Shown: one piece after another, positions 9,701 through 19,200 of the stretch
Layout of the letters: every line of letters starts with the position of its first letter
Numbering within the stretch: the stretch's first letter is position 1
NCBI GenBank assembly: GCA_964538625.1
Contig: CAZIGH010000022.1
Coordinates: forward strand, 1 to 64,000
Length of the DNA stretch: 64,000 bases
Source: JAEUHM01 sp964538625
Lineage (GTDB): Bacteria > Verrucomicrobiota > Verrucomicrobiia > Verrucomicrobiales > Verrucomicrobiaceae
Direction: 5' to 3'
Notes under the pieces: generated by a model
Databases searched by the model: none
The model's input: only the letters and a program-made list of their open reading frames with translations
Told to the model about the DNA's origin: nothing
Program-made: the position numbers and the translations under genes

Positions 9701-9908
9701 TGGATGTCTCAGCCTCTGGTTCGCCAGTGGCTGCCGGGGGAGAGTCCGACGCGATTGTTGCGCAGGTGCATGTCTGAGAAGTCAGTCTTCCCGACGGCTC
9801 CGATCATCCAGATGCCGGTGGCGCGTTTCCATGCAGCGCTCATGCTTTCAGCCGTGTGGCAGCCCCAGCTCTGGCAGTGAGCATTGGGCGCAAAGGCTCC
9901 CTTGTTGA
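6717..9908 (+). CDS. Second polyvalent-type protein, 3'-truncated
   Basis: A 1063-codon frame starting at ATG 6717. The first 200 residues are Gln/Ala-rich and helical. A segment at about 255-310 (reading YHVKVQTASGAIGYIRTYAD) could be a phage nuclease-like module. Residues 395-560 are clearly related to the same part of the 116-6520 protein: a shared RPGE...RAA...HExxGHxG signature, with HEQIGH at 484-489 here. A further EEMIH motif lies at about 718-722. The last plausible domain (about residues 900-990, LPD-like) stops near base 9695. The remaining codons are antisense to the chromosomal gene at 9709-10443 and look like readthrough. It is probably a truncated pseudogene whose 3' part was deleted. 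No RBS of note. Confidence 0.55.
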   Translation: MSPAVSATAPTTSDIPPQTQQATGQPNQEAAESRPLVRTAEKILTTQGVDSQTAAMLEDQLNATLPADMPLEQYREQVMQQAKDAGFRLADSLSLYSENVADYEAGGYSPQEAASHAAAAAAWNAQQRADLEIHNRQQAQRLQRPRLRMSNKPVKGTGKTLIQRVTKGDSFNAIKGLLKQFKAADKPVAATGTQQQAELQVQQMITQESVVRDADGMPILMDNPDPKGGQPSGILNRVWHLLGKKQPDGTRVYDSRKAKTALSTPTTIRDYHVKVQTASGAIGYIRTYADGTEHAVLVVPLASGMRVVDQGTLVELGLETQYPLDAKGIQGAFVLRNRTANAQGAGVSSAFPSTVGSSSVPGAHGSGSTPTATTNATSASGVDKNIKQSSPNVKPGTRGITAQHVQDAIKRLTAAAPELAGGVRVVANRESLNENDFHPEDWADMDSTEAFFNPRTGEVVVLTDNVVIRPGETPIRAAIRAIVHEQIGHAGLAALRQQRDKSFARRWDALVKSLYAVPAQAVEINAIAQEPAYAHLAGDRSALVEEWFARRVENMTEAQLSALPPSSALGKLWQWLKDALEGLTAKLSRRAWNNKELREIMALSRQALKDGRPVGDAARVKQWVDGQPIQANLRGARQQSAFLSALAAIQQQAKATAHEVQRLGAQYEEIDSAEAIRRGYPASLAIAATPDGTSIVAVTDRLAAIQMDQDTAQAVWREEMIHVAWIAALRADYQRSNTGWMTFPQWMEQELDGWLNELQASPTGAQAIVDAANAYDQPSKLYRTPADALAAFAGRESLIIPELARQLIQLRESGRTTESVIRKALQKVQLWFQAALKRLKAVAADIGQVSPTLQSAIEETERILAAASQPPPNAPSSGALLPSNLQPLGTDQRQRTFGTRVRADERLDPGTRQAMGDPALYDIAHNQDTMAAANALIDQHGLDGAQQILFDESNGLSGHVRVTLGQQLIMRLDKAARAVPREQRQPYRDAAAKGRGCLSLWFASGCRGRVRRDCCAGACLRSQSSRRLRSSRCRWRVSMQRSCFQPCGSPSSGSEHWAQRLPC
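7682..7732 (+). repeat. Two adjacent perfect hairpins inside the second polyvalent ORF
   Basis: CCCCTTGGATGCC (7682-7694), AAA, then GGCATCCAAGGGG (7698-7710) is a perfect 13-bp inverted repeat with a 3-nt loop. Five bases later GTCCTG-AGGAA-CAGGAC (7716-7732) forms a second perfect 6-bp stem. No T-tract follows either stem. A stem this long and exact is unusual inside coding sequence. It could be a recombination or single-strand folding site, or an RNA structure. Function unknown. Confidence 0.6.
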
Positions 9909-10443
9909 TGCGGCGGAGGTCGTTCTCGTGGAGCCAGGCGCTTGAGGCACCGTAGATGTCTGAGCTATAGTCAAACATGAAGCAGAATTTGTTGCTGTGG
10001 CCGAAGTATTCGAAGCCAGCGATCTTCGTGCGCCAGCGGCTGACGCCTTTGTTGATGTAGTTGATGACGTCGTTTCCACTGCTGAACCAGACGATCTTGA
10101 TGTTGTATTTCGCCTGCTTTTCGGCACACCAGGCGGCGTAAGGCTTGCCATCCTCGGCACCGCGGCGTGTGTAGGCGTCTCGGTAAACCATCCAGGTGAT
10201 GGGGAGGCCGGGCTGATTTCTGCGAAGCTCCTGAATGCGCGCCATGGCGGTGGCCACAAAGTTTCCCCACCAGCGGTCATGCTGTTCGCCCGCTCTGCGG
10301 TAGTCCTCCCAGCGGCGCAGGGCTGGACCACCGCTGACCAGGATGTATTCGAAGTTGGCAGCCTGAAGGGCTGGAGCGCTGGTGAGGAGGATGACAAGCG
10401 CTGCAAAAAGCAGACGCGCACGGGATGGCTGAGGCTTGCTCAT
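9709..10443 (-). CDS. Secreted hypothetical protein with possible His/Cys dyad
   Basis: 244 residues from an ATG. An N-terminal signal peptide (basic start, then LLFAALVILLTSAPALQA) predicts export. No named family is recognised. The pattern FEYFGHSN followed about 45 residues later by CQSWGCHTAES resembles the spacing of a His-then-Cys dyad in caspase-fold (clan CD-like) peptidases. This is inference only. It lies 22 bp downstream of lysA on the same strand and may be co-transcribed. Its 3' end abuts the truncated mobile-element remnant, so the C-terminus (SHWRTRG) may or may not be original. Confidence 0.7.
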   Translation of the reverse strand: MSKPQPSRARLLFAALVILLTSAPALQAANFEYILVSGGPALRRWEDYRRAGEQHDRWWGNFVATAMARIQELRRNQPGLPITWMVYRDAYTRRGAEDGKPYAAWCAEKQAKYNIKIVWFSSGNDVINYINKGVSRWRTKIAGFEYFGHSNKFCFMFDYSSDIYGASSAWLHENDLRRINKGAFAPNAHCQSWGCHTAESMSAAWKRATGIWMIGAVGKTDFSDMHLRNNRVGLSPGSHWRTRG

Positions 10444-10465
10444 GCGTGGGGTGGGCTGGTGAGGG

Positions 10466-11764
10466 TTAGTCTAGCAAACGTTCGCCGCGGATGACATCAT
10501 CCAGGGTTTGACGTTCGCGAACGAGATGGGCTTCAGAGCCGCTGACGAGCACTTCGGCGGGCAGTGGACGGGTGTTGTAGTTGCTGGCCATAGTGAAGCC
10601 GTAAGCTCCGGCGCTCATAACGGCGAGGAGATCGCCTTCTCGGACGGGAGCAAGCTCCCGATTCTGGGCCAGGAAGTCACCGGACTCGCAGATGGGACCT
10701 ACCACGTCCACCACCTCGGTTTCAGCCGTGGCGGGTTTGCGTGTGGGGACGATTTGGTGCCAGCCCTCGTATAGCGTGGGGCGGATGAGGTCGTTCATGC
10801 CGGCGTCCACGATTTTGAAGGTCTTTGTGGTGCCCTTCTTTTCGTAGATAACGCGGGTGAGTAGGGTTCCTGCATTTCCGACCATGAAGCGGCCTGGTTC
10901 CAGGAGGATGCGGAGCTTGAGCGGTTCCAGAAGTGGAACTACGGCGTCTGCATAGCTCTGAATGGTGAGCGGGTGTTTCTCTCGAGATTCGTTTTGCCAC
11001 CAATCTGGGCTGCCGCTGTCCAGCATGTGTTTGTACACGATGCCGATGCCGCCGCCGATGCTGAAGAACTTGATGCCGTGCCGGGCTTTGACCTCCTCGA
11101 CAAGTGGCACCACTTTTTTGACGGCTTCCACAAACGGGTCCACGCTGGTGAGCTGGGAGCCAATGTGCATTTGCAACCCGCGGATTTCCAGATGCGGACA
11201 CTCTGCGGCTACTCTGGCGTAAGCATCGAGCACAAAGTCGAAGTCGATGCCGAACTTGTTACCGTACTTGCCGGTGGTGATTTTGGCGTGGGTGTTGGCG
11301 TCCACGTTTGGGTTTACCCGCAGCGCGACGGGTGCCTTGCGGCCCATTTCGCCGGCGATCTGGTTGATATAGCGAAGCTCTGCCTCGGACTCTGCATTGA
11401 AGCTGTAAATGCCTTCGGTAAGGGCGTATTCGATCTCGCTGCGGGTCTTGCCCACGCCGGCGAAGGTGCATTGCGAGGCACGTCCGCCGGCCTTGAGTAC
11501 ACGATAGAGTTCACCGCCAGACACAATATCAAAACCACCTCCCAGCCGCGCAATGGTCTGGAGGATGGCGAGGTTGGAGTTTGCTTTGACAGCGTAGCAG
11601 ATGAGGTGGTCCAGCTTGGACACGGCGGCGTCGAGACGTGTGAAGTGATCCTCGATGGTGCCTTTGCTATAGACATAGAGGGGCGTGCCGAACGTTTCGG
11701 CGAGGGACTCGAGATCCACATTTTCCACGTGCAGGCGGCCTTCCAGGTATCTAAAACTGTGCAT
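10466..11764 (-). CDS. lysA: Diaminopimelate decarboxylase
   Basis: LysA removes CO2 from meso-diaminopimelate to give L-lysine, using PLP in the cytoplasm. The PLP-lysine motif CYAVKANSN is near residue 60. A glycine-rich phosphate loop (FSIGGGIGI) and CESGDFL, carrying the active-site Cys of the dimer partner, follow in family order. At 432 residues it is of normal size. The ATG at 11764 is preferred because homologous proteins typically begin with a short MH-F-Y stretch. A GTG three codons upstream would give 435 residues. The neighbouring secreted hypothetical follows after 22 bp. No lysine riboswitch was recognised upstream. Confidence 0.93.
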   Translation of the reverse strand: MHSFRYLEGRLHVENVDLESLAETFGTPLYVYSKGTIEDHFTRLDAAVSKLDHLICYAVKANSNLAILQTIARLGGGFDIVSGGELYRVLKAGGRASQCTFAGVGKTRSEIEYALTEGIYSFNAESEAELRYINQIAGEMGRKAPVALRVNPNVDANTHAKITTGKYGNKFGIDFDFVLDAYARVAAECPHLEIRGLQMHIGSQLTSVDPFVEAVKKVVPLVEEVKARHGIKFFSIGGGIGIVYKHMLDSGSPDWWQNESREKHPLTIQSYADAVVPLLEPLKLRILLEPGRFMVGNAGTLLTRVIYEKKGTTKTFKIVDAGMNDLIRPTLYEGWHQIVPTRKPATAETEVVDVVGPICESGDFLAQNRELAPVREGDLLAVMSAGAYGFTMASNYNTRPLPAEVLVSGSEAHLVRERQTLDDVIRGERLLD

Positions 11765-11918
11765 TGGGCGCACTTAGCAAGGGAAGCTGTGGAGTGCAAG
11801 CGAGGCGATGGTGCCTTTGGGCTGGTGGCGCAAAGTGCTTTGAACGCCCGGACTTCCCAGCTAGACTAACCCTCATCTGGGCTGGCGCATTCCCAGAGGG
11901 CGGCACGTATCATCAACT

Positions 11919-14888
11919 ATGGAACCTCGAGTCCAGAGCGCGGCGTGGCTTGTCGCGGTTTGCATCTCACTCGTGTCTTGGCACGAGGCGGGCGGGGCCA
12001 GTTTTTACGTGAGCACCGCTGGCAGTGATGCTGCCGCAGGTACGCTGGCGCAGCCCTGGCGCACGATTCAACGGGCAGCCAATGCCGCTGGGGCGGGAGA
12101 TACGGTGTTCGTGCGCGGTGGCGTGTATCAGGAGCGGGTGGCACTGACCGGAAAGTCTGGCAGCGCGAGCCAGCCAATCACCATCCGCAGCTACGAGGGA
12201 GAGACGGCGGTGATAGATCAGGACGGCGTGACTCCGCCCAACGGTGCCTCTGCGCTGATTCGTCTGCACAACTGCAGCCACATTGTCATCCAGGGGCTTG
12301 AGTTGAGGAACTACAAAACGGCAGCCACGAACAAGGTTCCCATAGGCGTGCTCGTCTCCGGGAGCGGCACGGGTGTGAAGCTGGTGGGCAACCGGATTCA
12401 CGCCATTTGGCAGAGTTACGCGGTGTTGAACTCCTTTGCGGCGAATGCTCACGGAGTGCTGGTCTCTGGGAATGCCGCCACTCCCATCAGCGGTTTCATC
12501 ATGGAGGGGAACGAGGTGTATGATCTGAGACTTGGAGCCAGTGAGGCGGTGGCTCTGAATGGTAATGTGACGAACTTTGTCGTGCGTAATAACATCGTTC
12601 GCGACTGCAACAACATCGGTATCGACTTCATAGGACATGAAGGCACGAACGGCAATCCCGCCCTGGATGTGGCGCGCAACGGTCATTGCGTTGGGAACGT
12701 GGTCTTTAACATCGACTCGCAGTACAATCCCGCTTACGGAGGGAACTTCACTACGGGCGGTGGTGACTCAACGCGTGCGGCAGCGGGCATTTATGTGGAT
12801 GGAGGAGCGGACATTCTCATCGAGCGGAACCACGTTTACCAGTGCAACTTTGGCATTGAGGTCGGCTCTGAGCACAGTGGCAAGCGTGCTACTGGGATCA
12901 TCGTGAGGAACAACTTGGTGCGCCGTAACCATGTGGGAGGCATTTTCATTGGCGGCTATGCAGCCAGCGTGGGCGGTACGACGAACTCCAGCTTCACGCA
13001 CAATACGCTCTACCAGAATGACACCTCAGGCTACGGCGGCGGTCAGATGGCGCTGCAGCACAACATCAGCAGCACGCAGATCAAGCACAACATCATGGTG
13101 TGCAACAGCAGTACCGGACAGTTTGTGCTGAACACCAACACGACGGGCAGCTTTGCCGCAGGTGCCATCAACTGGAACGTTTACAGCGGCTTTAACGCGG
13201 CTACGTGCGAGTTTATCTGGCAGAATGTGTATCGACAGGGTTTCGCAGCCTGGCGCAGTGCCAGCGGACAGGATGCGAACTCGCTCTTCGTCAGCTCGGT
13301 GGGTTTCAGCAACCCTACGGCGGGAGACTTTTCACTGCTCGGCACCTCTCCCGCAGTGGACGCTGGGGACCCCTTGTTCGTTCCTGCTGCCGACGAGTTG
13401 GATTTCAACGGGCGCGTGAGGCGGTATGGGACTCGTGTGGATATAGGCATGTCAGAGTTCGGCTCACCTTCGCCGGGTGCTCCGCAGGTGCAGACACTGG
13501 ATGCGGATGGTATTGGTTACTTCACGGGGACGTTGCGTGGGAGTGTGGACACGCTGGGGCAGGAGGGCAGATGCTGGTTTGAATACGGACCCACGAGAGC
13601 GCTGGGGAAACGAAGCACAGTCCAGGTCATCCCTGTGGGCGGGCTGCCGCTTGCAGCCGCAGTGACTCTGAACGGACTCACGCACTGGAAGGACATGTAT
13701 TACCGCGTGGTGGGTTCCAGTGCGGCGGGGACGAGTCGAGGAGAGATTCGGAGCTTTCGCACGCTGCACATGACATGGACCTTGCTGGAGTACAATCCAC
13801 AACCTGCGCTGGTGCATCCGGGTGAGCCAGTGATGCTCGTCACGTCCTCGCTTGGCGGAACGCCCATCACGTGGACATGGCGAAAGGATGGCAGGACAAT
13901 CGCAGGTGCCGGGGCGAACGCGCTTCAAATCGCATCCGCTACGGCGGCGGACGCGGGCTTTTACCAAGCGCGGGCGGAGAATGCGGTCTCATCCGTCATC
14001 TCGGCCCCGGTGCCTGTGGTAGTGGTGGGGGCTGGGGCCTCTGAAAAGCTGGTAAATGAGACTGGCACGCTGGTGCTGGGTGCGGACTTCAAGGGACCAG
14101 TCAGGGAGCTTGCGTTCGAATGGTTGAAGGACGGCCAGCCACTGCAGAACAGTCAGCGCATCACTGGTGCCGACAAGGCGCGTCTCACGGTGAAATCCTG
14201 TACGTTTGCGGATGCTGGTGCCTACCGATGCGTCATCCGGCAGGCGGGAGAGGAACGGATGACGGGGGCTGTGGATGTGACGGTGCGGCTGCGCCCGGTG
14301 ATGAATGCGTTTGTGCCATCTCAACCATGGAGAGTAGGGCAACCGGTTTCCGAACAACTCAGTGCGGCCAACGCACCCACCCGCTTTTTCGCGGCTGGAC
14401 TGCCAAAGGGGGTGACGCTCAATGCCTCTACGGGAGTGCTTACCGGGAAACCTGCGACTGCAAAGACCTACATGCTCAGACTGAGTGCGTCGAACGCAGC
14501 GGGCAGAGGGCCTGATCTGCTGGTGCCGATCACGGTGGGTGCGGCAGCTTCGACCATGGCTGAAGCTGTCGATGTGAGCTCTACGCGACTGCGCTCTTCC
14601 TCCGCCGCTCCCCTGGCGCCGTCAGCCACTGAGAGCGGCGGGGCGGCTTCCGCTAGTGTCAGGGCTCCTTCCGCCCCGGTAGGCATTCGTGTAAGGGGAA
14701 TGGCTTTCGGGTTGCCTTCAGGTACGCGGGTGGAAGCGCGGCTGACTGCTCTGGGTTCGATTCACCTTGTGGCTCGGCACCCGGACGGCGGGGTGTGGAC
14801 TCGCGCCGCTAGGCAAGTGCCGGGCAGCCTCATCACGTCCATCCCCGTGCCTGTTGAGAAATGGATTCTTGAGTGGAGTCTAGAGTGA
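11919..14888 (+). CDS. Secreted parallel beta-helix protein with Ig-like domains
   Basis: 989 residues. A signal-like N-terminus leads into the DUF1565-type opening (FYVSTAGSDAAAGTLAQPWR...GDTVFVRGGVY) that begins many right-handed beta-helix proteins. Repeated Asn-rich turns (IVRNNLVRRNHVGG, ILIERNHVYQCN) run to about residue 500, consistent with a pectate-lyase/polysaccharide-binding helix. Two Ig-like domains follow (about 625-790, each with a WxKDG strand and DAGxYxx signature), then a putative-Ig (He_PIG-like) module around 795-870. The last 110 residues are Ser/Ala-rich and then basic. It probably acts at the cell surface on polysaccharide. No catalytic residues can be assigned and the substrate is unknown. 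Confidence 0.8.
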   Translation: MEPRVQSAAWLVAVCISLVSWHEAGGASFYVSTAGSDAAAGTLAQPWRTIQRAANAAGAGDTVFVRGGVYQERVALTGKSGSASQPITIRSYEGETAVIDQDGVTPPNGASALIRLHNCSHIVIQGLELRNYKTAATNKVPIGVLVSGSGTGVKLVGNRIHAIWQSYAVLNSFAANAHGVLVSGNAATPISGFIMEGNEVYDLRLGASEAVALNGNVTNFVVRNNIVRDCNNIGIDFIGHEGTNGNPALDVARNGHCVGNVVFNIDSQYNPAYGGNFTTGGGDSTRAAAGIYVDGGADILIERNHVYQCNFGIEVGSEHSGKRATGIIVRNNLVRRNHVGGIFIGGYAASVGGTTNSSFTHNTLYQNDTSGYGGGQMALQHNISSTQIKHNIMVCNSSTGQFVLNTNTTGSFAAGAINWNVYSGFNAATCEFIWQNVYRQGFAAWRSASGQDANSLFVSSVGFSNPTAGDFSLLGTSPAVDAGDPLFVPAADELDFNGRVRRYGTRVDIGMSEFGSPSPGAPQVQTLDADGIGYFTGTLRGSVDTLGQEGRCWFEYGPTRALGKRSTVQVIPVGGLPLAAAVTLNGLTHWKDMYYRVVGSSAAGTSRGEIRSFRTLHMTWTLLEYNPQPALVHPGEPVMLVTSSLGGTPITWTWRKDGRTIAGAGANALQIASATAADAGFYQARAENAVSSVISAPVPVVVVGAGASEKLVNETGTLVLGADFKGPVRELAFEWLKDGQPLQNSQRITGADKARLTVKSCTFADAGAYRCVIRQAGEERMTGAVDVTVRLRPVMNAFVPSQPWRVGQPVSEQLSAANAPTRFFAAGLPKGVTLNASTGVLTGKPATAKTYMLRLSASNAAGRGPDLLVPITVGAAASTMAEAVDVSSTRLRSSSAAPLAPSATESGGAASASVRAPSAPVGIRVRGMAFGLPSGTRVEARLTALGSIHLVARHPDGGVWTRAARQVPGSLITSIPVPVEKWILEWSLE

Positions 14889-15021
14889 AGCGTTTCAAGA
14901 TGAGAGATGACGCTCTCGTGATGGGCCCGTGCGTTGTCCGTACTCGCAGACCCGTGTGTGACGTGGCCCTCCACTTCCACCAAGTGCTGCGAAGGCGATG
15001 ATGTGCGGTGGCTGGCGGGAG

Positions 15022-16146
15022 CTATGAAGAGAAGGTCTCCCTGGGGAGGTGCTTGATGGCTCCGCCTTCCAGCGCGCTTTGATGGGCAAGGATACCGGTG
15101 CAGGTCCAGTTTGCCGACTGGCGGGCATTCGGGAAAGGGGCGCGCTTTTCTACGAGTGCCATGGCGAACTCATGAGCGAGATGCGGATGGCTGCCGCCGT
15201 GGCCGGCTCCCTGGGTGAAACTGAGGTGAGTGTTCTCGTCCGTGTCATAGACTCCTTTGGTGGTATAGCGCTGGATGGGCTCTGGAAGGCGGTGGGCAAA
15301 GTCTGGAGCGGTGATGAGAGAGGGAATCTCCGGCTCAGGTTTTTTGGCGGTGTGGAGGACGAGGGGCTGGTGCTCAATAAGCGGCCACTCGATGGATTGC
15401 TTGCTGCCATACACATCGATGGACTCCCGATACTGACGTGCGGTGTCGAAAAGGCTGCGGATGATGCGGCAGGTGAGGTCACTGTCTTTGACTTTCACGT
15501 GGGCGGTCTCCACAGCGAAGGGGGAGTTGTAATGCGGGATGAGCTCTTCACGGATGGTGCCTGAGCCGAAGCAGGAGACATACTCTGCATCTCCACCTGC
15601 GAGGCCCAGAGCGGGGCCGACGCAGTGGGTGGCGTAGTGCATGGGCGGGAGTCCGGGCCAGTAGTTGGGCCAGCCGTCCATGTCTTGCTGGTGGGATGCC
15701 TGGATGAACTGGAGCTTGCCGAGTTCGCCCTGCTCGGCGAGCTGCTTCATGTAGAGGTACTCACGGGCATAAACGACGGTCTCCATCATCATGTAGGTGA
15801 GTCCTGTTTCTTCGGTGAGGCGGATGATTTCCAGGCACTCCTCGATGGTGGTGGCCATGGGTACGGTGCAGGCTACGTGCTTGCCGGCCTTGAGCGCGGC
15901 GATGGACATCCAGCCGTGGTCAGGGATGGGGGAGTTGATGTGCACCGCGTGGACGTTGGGATCCTGGAGCAGTACATTGTAGTCCGTGTAGCGGACATCT
16001 ACGCCCCAGTGGTCGCCGCACTCCTTGAGTTTGTCCGCATTCCGCTGACAGATGGCGTAGCAAGTGGTGTGGGGGTGCTTTTGCCAGATGGGGATGAACT
16101 CGGCTCCGAAACCAAGTCCGACGACGGCGATGTTGAGTTTGCTCAT
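15022..16146 (-). CDS. Gfo/Idh/MocA family oxidoreductase
   Basis: 374 residues from ATG 16146. The N-terminal Rossmann fold has VVGLGFGAEFI as the dinucleotide-binding turn. The central region has HVACTVPMATTIEECLEI, the equivalent of the family EKP(x) lysine region with the usual Lys replaced in an otherwise normal context. A C-terminal alpha/beta domain follows. The family oxidises or reduces sugars, inositols and related polyols with NAD(P). The substrate cannot be told from sequence. No Tat signal, so cytoplasmic. It stands alone, convergent with the beta-helix gene and divergent from the AddA-like helicase. Confidence 0.85.
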   Translation of the reverse strand: MSKLNIAVVGLGFGAEFIPIWQKHPHTTCYAICQRNADKLKECGDHWGVDVRYTDYNVLLQDPNVHAVHINSPIPDHGWMSIAALKAGKHVACTVPMATTIEECLEIIRLTEETGLTYMMMETVVYAREYLYMKQLAEQGELGKLQFIQASHQQDMDGWPNYWPGLPPMHYATHCVGPALGLAGGDAEYVSCFGSGTIREELIPHYNSPFAVETAHVKVKDSDLTCRIIRSLFDTARQYRESIDVYGSKQSIEWPLIEHQPLVLHTAKKPEPEIPSLITAPDFAHRLPEPIQRYTTKGVYDTDENTHLSFTQGAGHGGSHPHLAHEFAMALVEKRAPFPNARQSANWTCTGILAHQSALEGGAIKHLPRETFSS

Positions 16147-16292
16147 GGTAGGAAGAAAGAAGTTTTTGACGGTGCAACATTCAAGACTGGCGGAGCGGGG
16201 TTTGGGTCCCCTGCACTGGTGGTCTTGAAATCGGGAGTGTTGTATCTTGTATCTGCATTTCCTAGAAGGACTCTTTTTGGGTGGAATCGGAC

Positions 16293-19200
16293 ATGGGCTT
16301 GTTGCAGCGTGCAGACATGGGCGCGGACTTGCAACATGTGGTCATCTCGGCATCAGCGGGATCAGGCAAAACTTACCAGCTGGTGAGGCGCTACGTGCTG
16401 CTGCTGGCCTGGGGTGTGGAGCCGGAGCGCATCGCGGCCATGACGTTCACGAAGAAGGCGTCTGGTGAGTTTTTCAATCGCATCCTCAACAAGCTGGCGG
16501 ACCTAGCTTCCGGCGAAGAGAGGGCGGAGAGCTATTTTCAAGGGATGGCTCCGCTGCCGCCGGAGTGGCCCGATTTTCGGAAGGTGCTGAGGAAGACGAC
16601 CGATTCGATGCAAAGGCTGCGCCTGGGGACCATGGACAGCTTTTTTGCGAACGTGACTTCATGTTTTCCGCTGGAGCTGGGGCTGCCGTTTGGCTCTAGT
16701 GTCATGGCGGCGGAAGAGACCGAGTCTGCTCGCATGGAAGTGCTGACGGCTCAGATGGAGAGGATGTACTGTACGCGGGATGAAGCTGGGATGAAGGTGC
16801 TGCTGGAGGGCTTCAAGCAGGCGACGTTTGGTGCAGAGGAGAAGCGCAGTCTGGATGCCTTTATGGGCTGGGTGGAGAGTGGTCACGAGTTGTGGTTGGA
16901 ATGCCCGGAGGCCAGGCGCTGGGGTGACGCGGCTCTGATTTGGAATGCTGGCCAGGGTGCGCGTGCGGCGGAGCTGATGATCACGAAGGCGGTGCAGAGG
17001 GTACGTGAGGTGATTGACTTCACTGCCAAACTCTCTCCCAAGGGTGTGGAGAAGTGGGAGCGCATCTTGGACGCAGCTCTGGGCATGACGCCGGGGCAAG
17101 AGATACCGGGAGATGTGGAGGATCTTCTGAAAAAGTGCGCCGAGGTTTGGGAGGACTTGAAGAGGGGAGAGGCGGAGATGACTTGGCAAAGGAGGGTGAC
17201 GTTTTCCGGGCGTGAAGCGGAGGCAATCGTGGATCTGTGTCGCTGCATCGTAGGCCGGGAGCTGGTGGTGCACTGCGAGCGTACGCGTGGCGTGTCTCAG
17301 ATGCTGAAGGGCTTCGAGGAGGACTATGGAAAAGTGGTGCGTGGCAGTGGCAGGCTGACCTTTGCGGACGTGACGCGTCTGGTAGGCAGGTCTGCGGCGG
17401 CCTGGTGGGCGGAGGGGGAGGAAGTTGGGCTCTGGTATCGGCTGGACGGTAAGTATGACCACTGGCTCTTTGATGAGTTTCAGGACACGAGCTTCCAGCA
17501 ATGGCGCGTGGTGAGTGAACTGGTGGAGGAAGTCATTCAGGGTGGTGGGCAGGGGAGGAGTTTCTTCGCTGTGGGTGATCCAAAACAATCCATCTACCTG
17601 TGGCGACAGGCGGAACCGAAGCTGTTCCGTGAGGTGGCAGAGCGGAAGGATGAAGAGGGAGCAGCGCTCATGAGGCAGGAGCAGCTTTTGGTCTCCTACC
17701 GCAGTTCACCGGCGGTGCTGGAGGCGGTGAACCGGGTTTGTGAGAGTGATGACGATCTGGGGAGGCTGCTGCCTGGCGCAGTGAAGATGTGGGAGTGCGG
17801 CGCGCATGTGGCGTATCACGAGGAGATGCCAGGCTGTGCCCAACTTCTCTGGCCGGTGCAGCGTGACGAGGATGAGAAGTTGCCCTCTTCAGACGATGTG
17901 ACGGTGGAACTGCTGCGCGAGTTGCGTCCGCTGGAGCGAGGGCTGAGCTGTGCCGTGCTGGTGCGCCAGAATGACAAGGGCCGTGAGCTGGCTGAGCGCC
18001 TGCGCAAGGAGACGGGCATGGAGGTGGTGTGTGAGTCTGAGCAGCAGCCCGCGATAGACAATCCGGTGACGCTGGCGGTGCTCTCGCTGTTGCAGCTGGC
18101 GGTGCATCCAGAAGATGGGCAGGCGCTGGAACATTTGCGCATGACGCCGCTCTGGAGGTTTGTGGAAAGGGAAGGGTGCTCGCGCTTCGTGACTTGCAGT
18201 AAGGTGAGAAGCTGCATCGTGGAGGAGGGCTTTGCCCCGTTGATTCACGAGTGGGTGGGGTATGCCAGGGAGGCTGCGGGTGAGGCATGGGATGCGTTCT
18301 GCGATTTGCGCGGAAAGCAACTGGGTGACTTGGCGGCGGAGTTTGATGAATCTGGCAGCAGGGATGTGGACGCTTTTCTGGAGACGGCGCGCAAGTACAA
18401 GCTGCGGGTGAGGGGGGGGAGCGAGGCGATTCAGATCATGACGGTTCATGCGTCCAAGGGGCTGGAGTTTGACATGGTGGTGCTTCCCGAGTTGAGCGGC
18501 GATGGCATGAGCACGCTGCGTCCGCGTGGTCTGTTGGCTCGTCGGGATGAGCAAGGCCAGCCGCAATGGGTGCTTCAGGAGCCGAAGAAGGCGGTCGCGG
18601 AGCTGGATGAAGTGTTGTCCAAGGAGCGGGCTGAAGCGGAGGAGCGCCTGGAGTTCGAGAGCCTGTGCAGGTTGTATGTGGCGATGACACGCGCCAAGCA
18701 CGGGCTCTATCTCATTACCAAGCCGCCGCCGGCGAGGTCAGATGGTGTCATGAATGAAGCCAGGCTGCTGCGTGAACGGCTGGGCCGGGATTCAAGCGAG
18801 ATGGAGCTGGGTGCGCTGCGTGTGAACGTGGCGTGGAGTACGGGGGATCCCCAGTGGTATGTGCCCTACGAGGGGACGACGGGGGACGTCCAGGATGAGA
18901 GTGAGTCTGAGCCCCTGGGGCAGTTGCTTCGTGAGCGGCAGCCGATGACGAGGCGCGTGACGCCATCTGGTGAGGAGGACTTCCGAGTGAAAGGGGAGCT
19001 GCTTTTCTCTGAGGGGCGTGACAAGGGCAAGCTGCTCGGCACTCTGGTGCATGAAGTGCTCTCGACTCTGGCCTGGGAGACTCAGGTGGATTGGGCACCC
19101 TTTGCCTCGAGCGCGGCTTATCCGGAGGCGAAGGACATGATAGAGAAAGCCCTGATGCACAGGGAGGTGGCTGCGGTGTTTTCGATGCCTGAGGGCGGTG

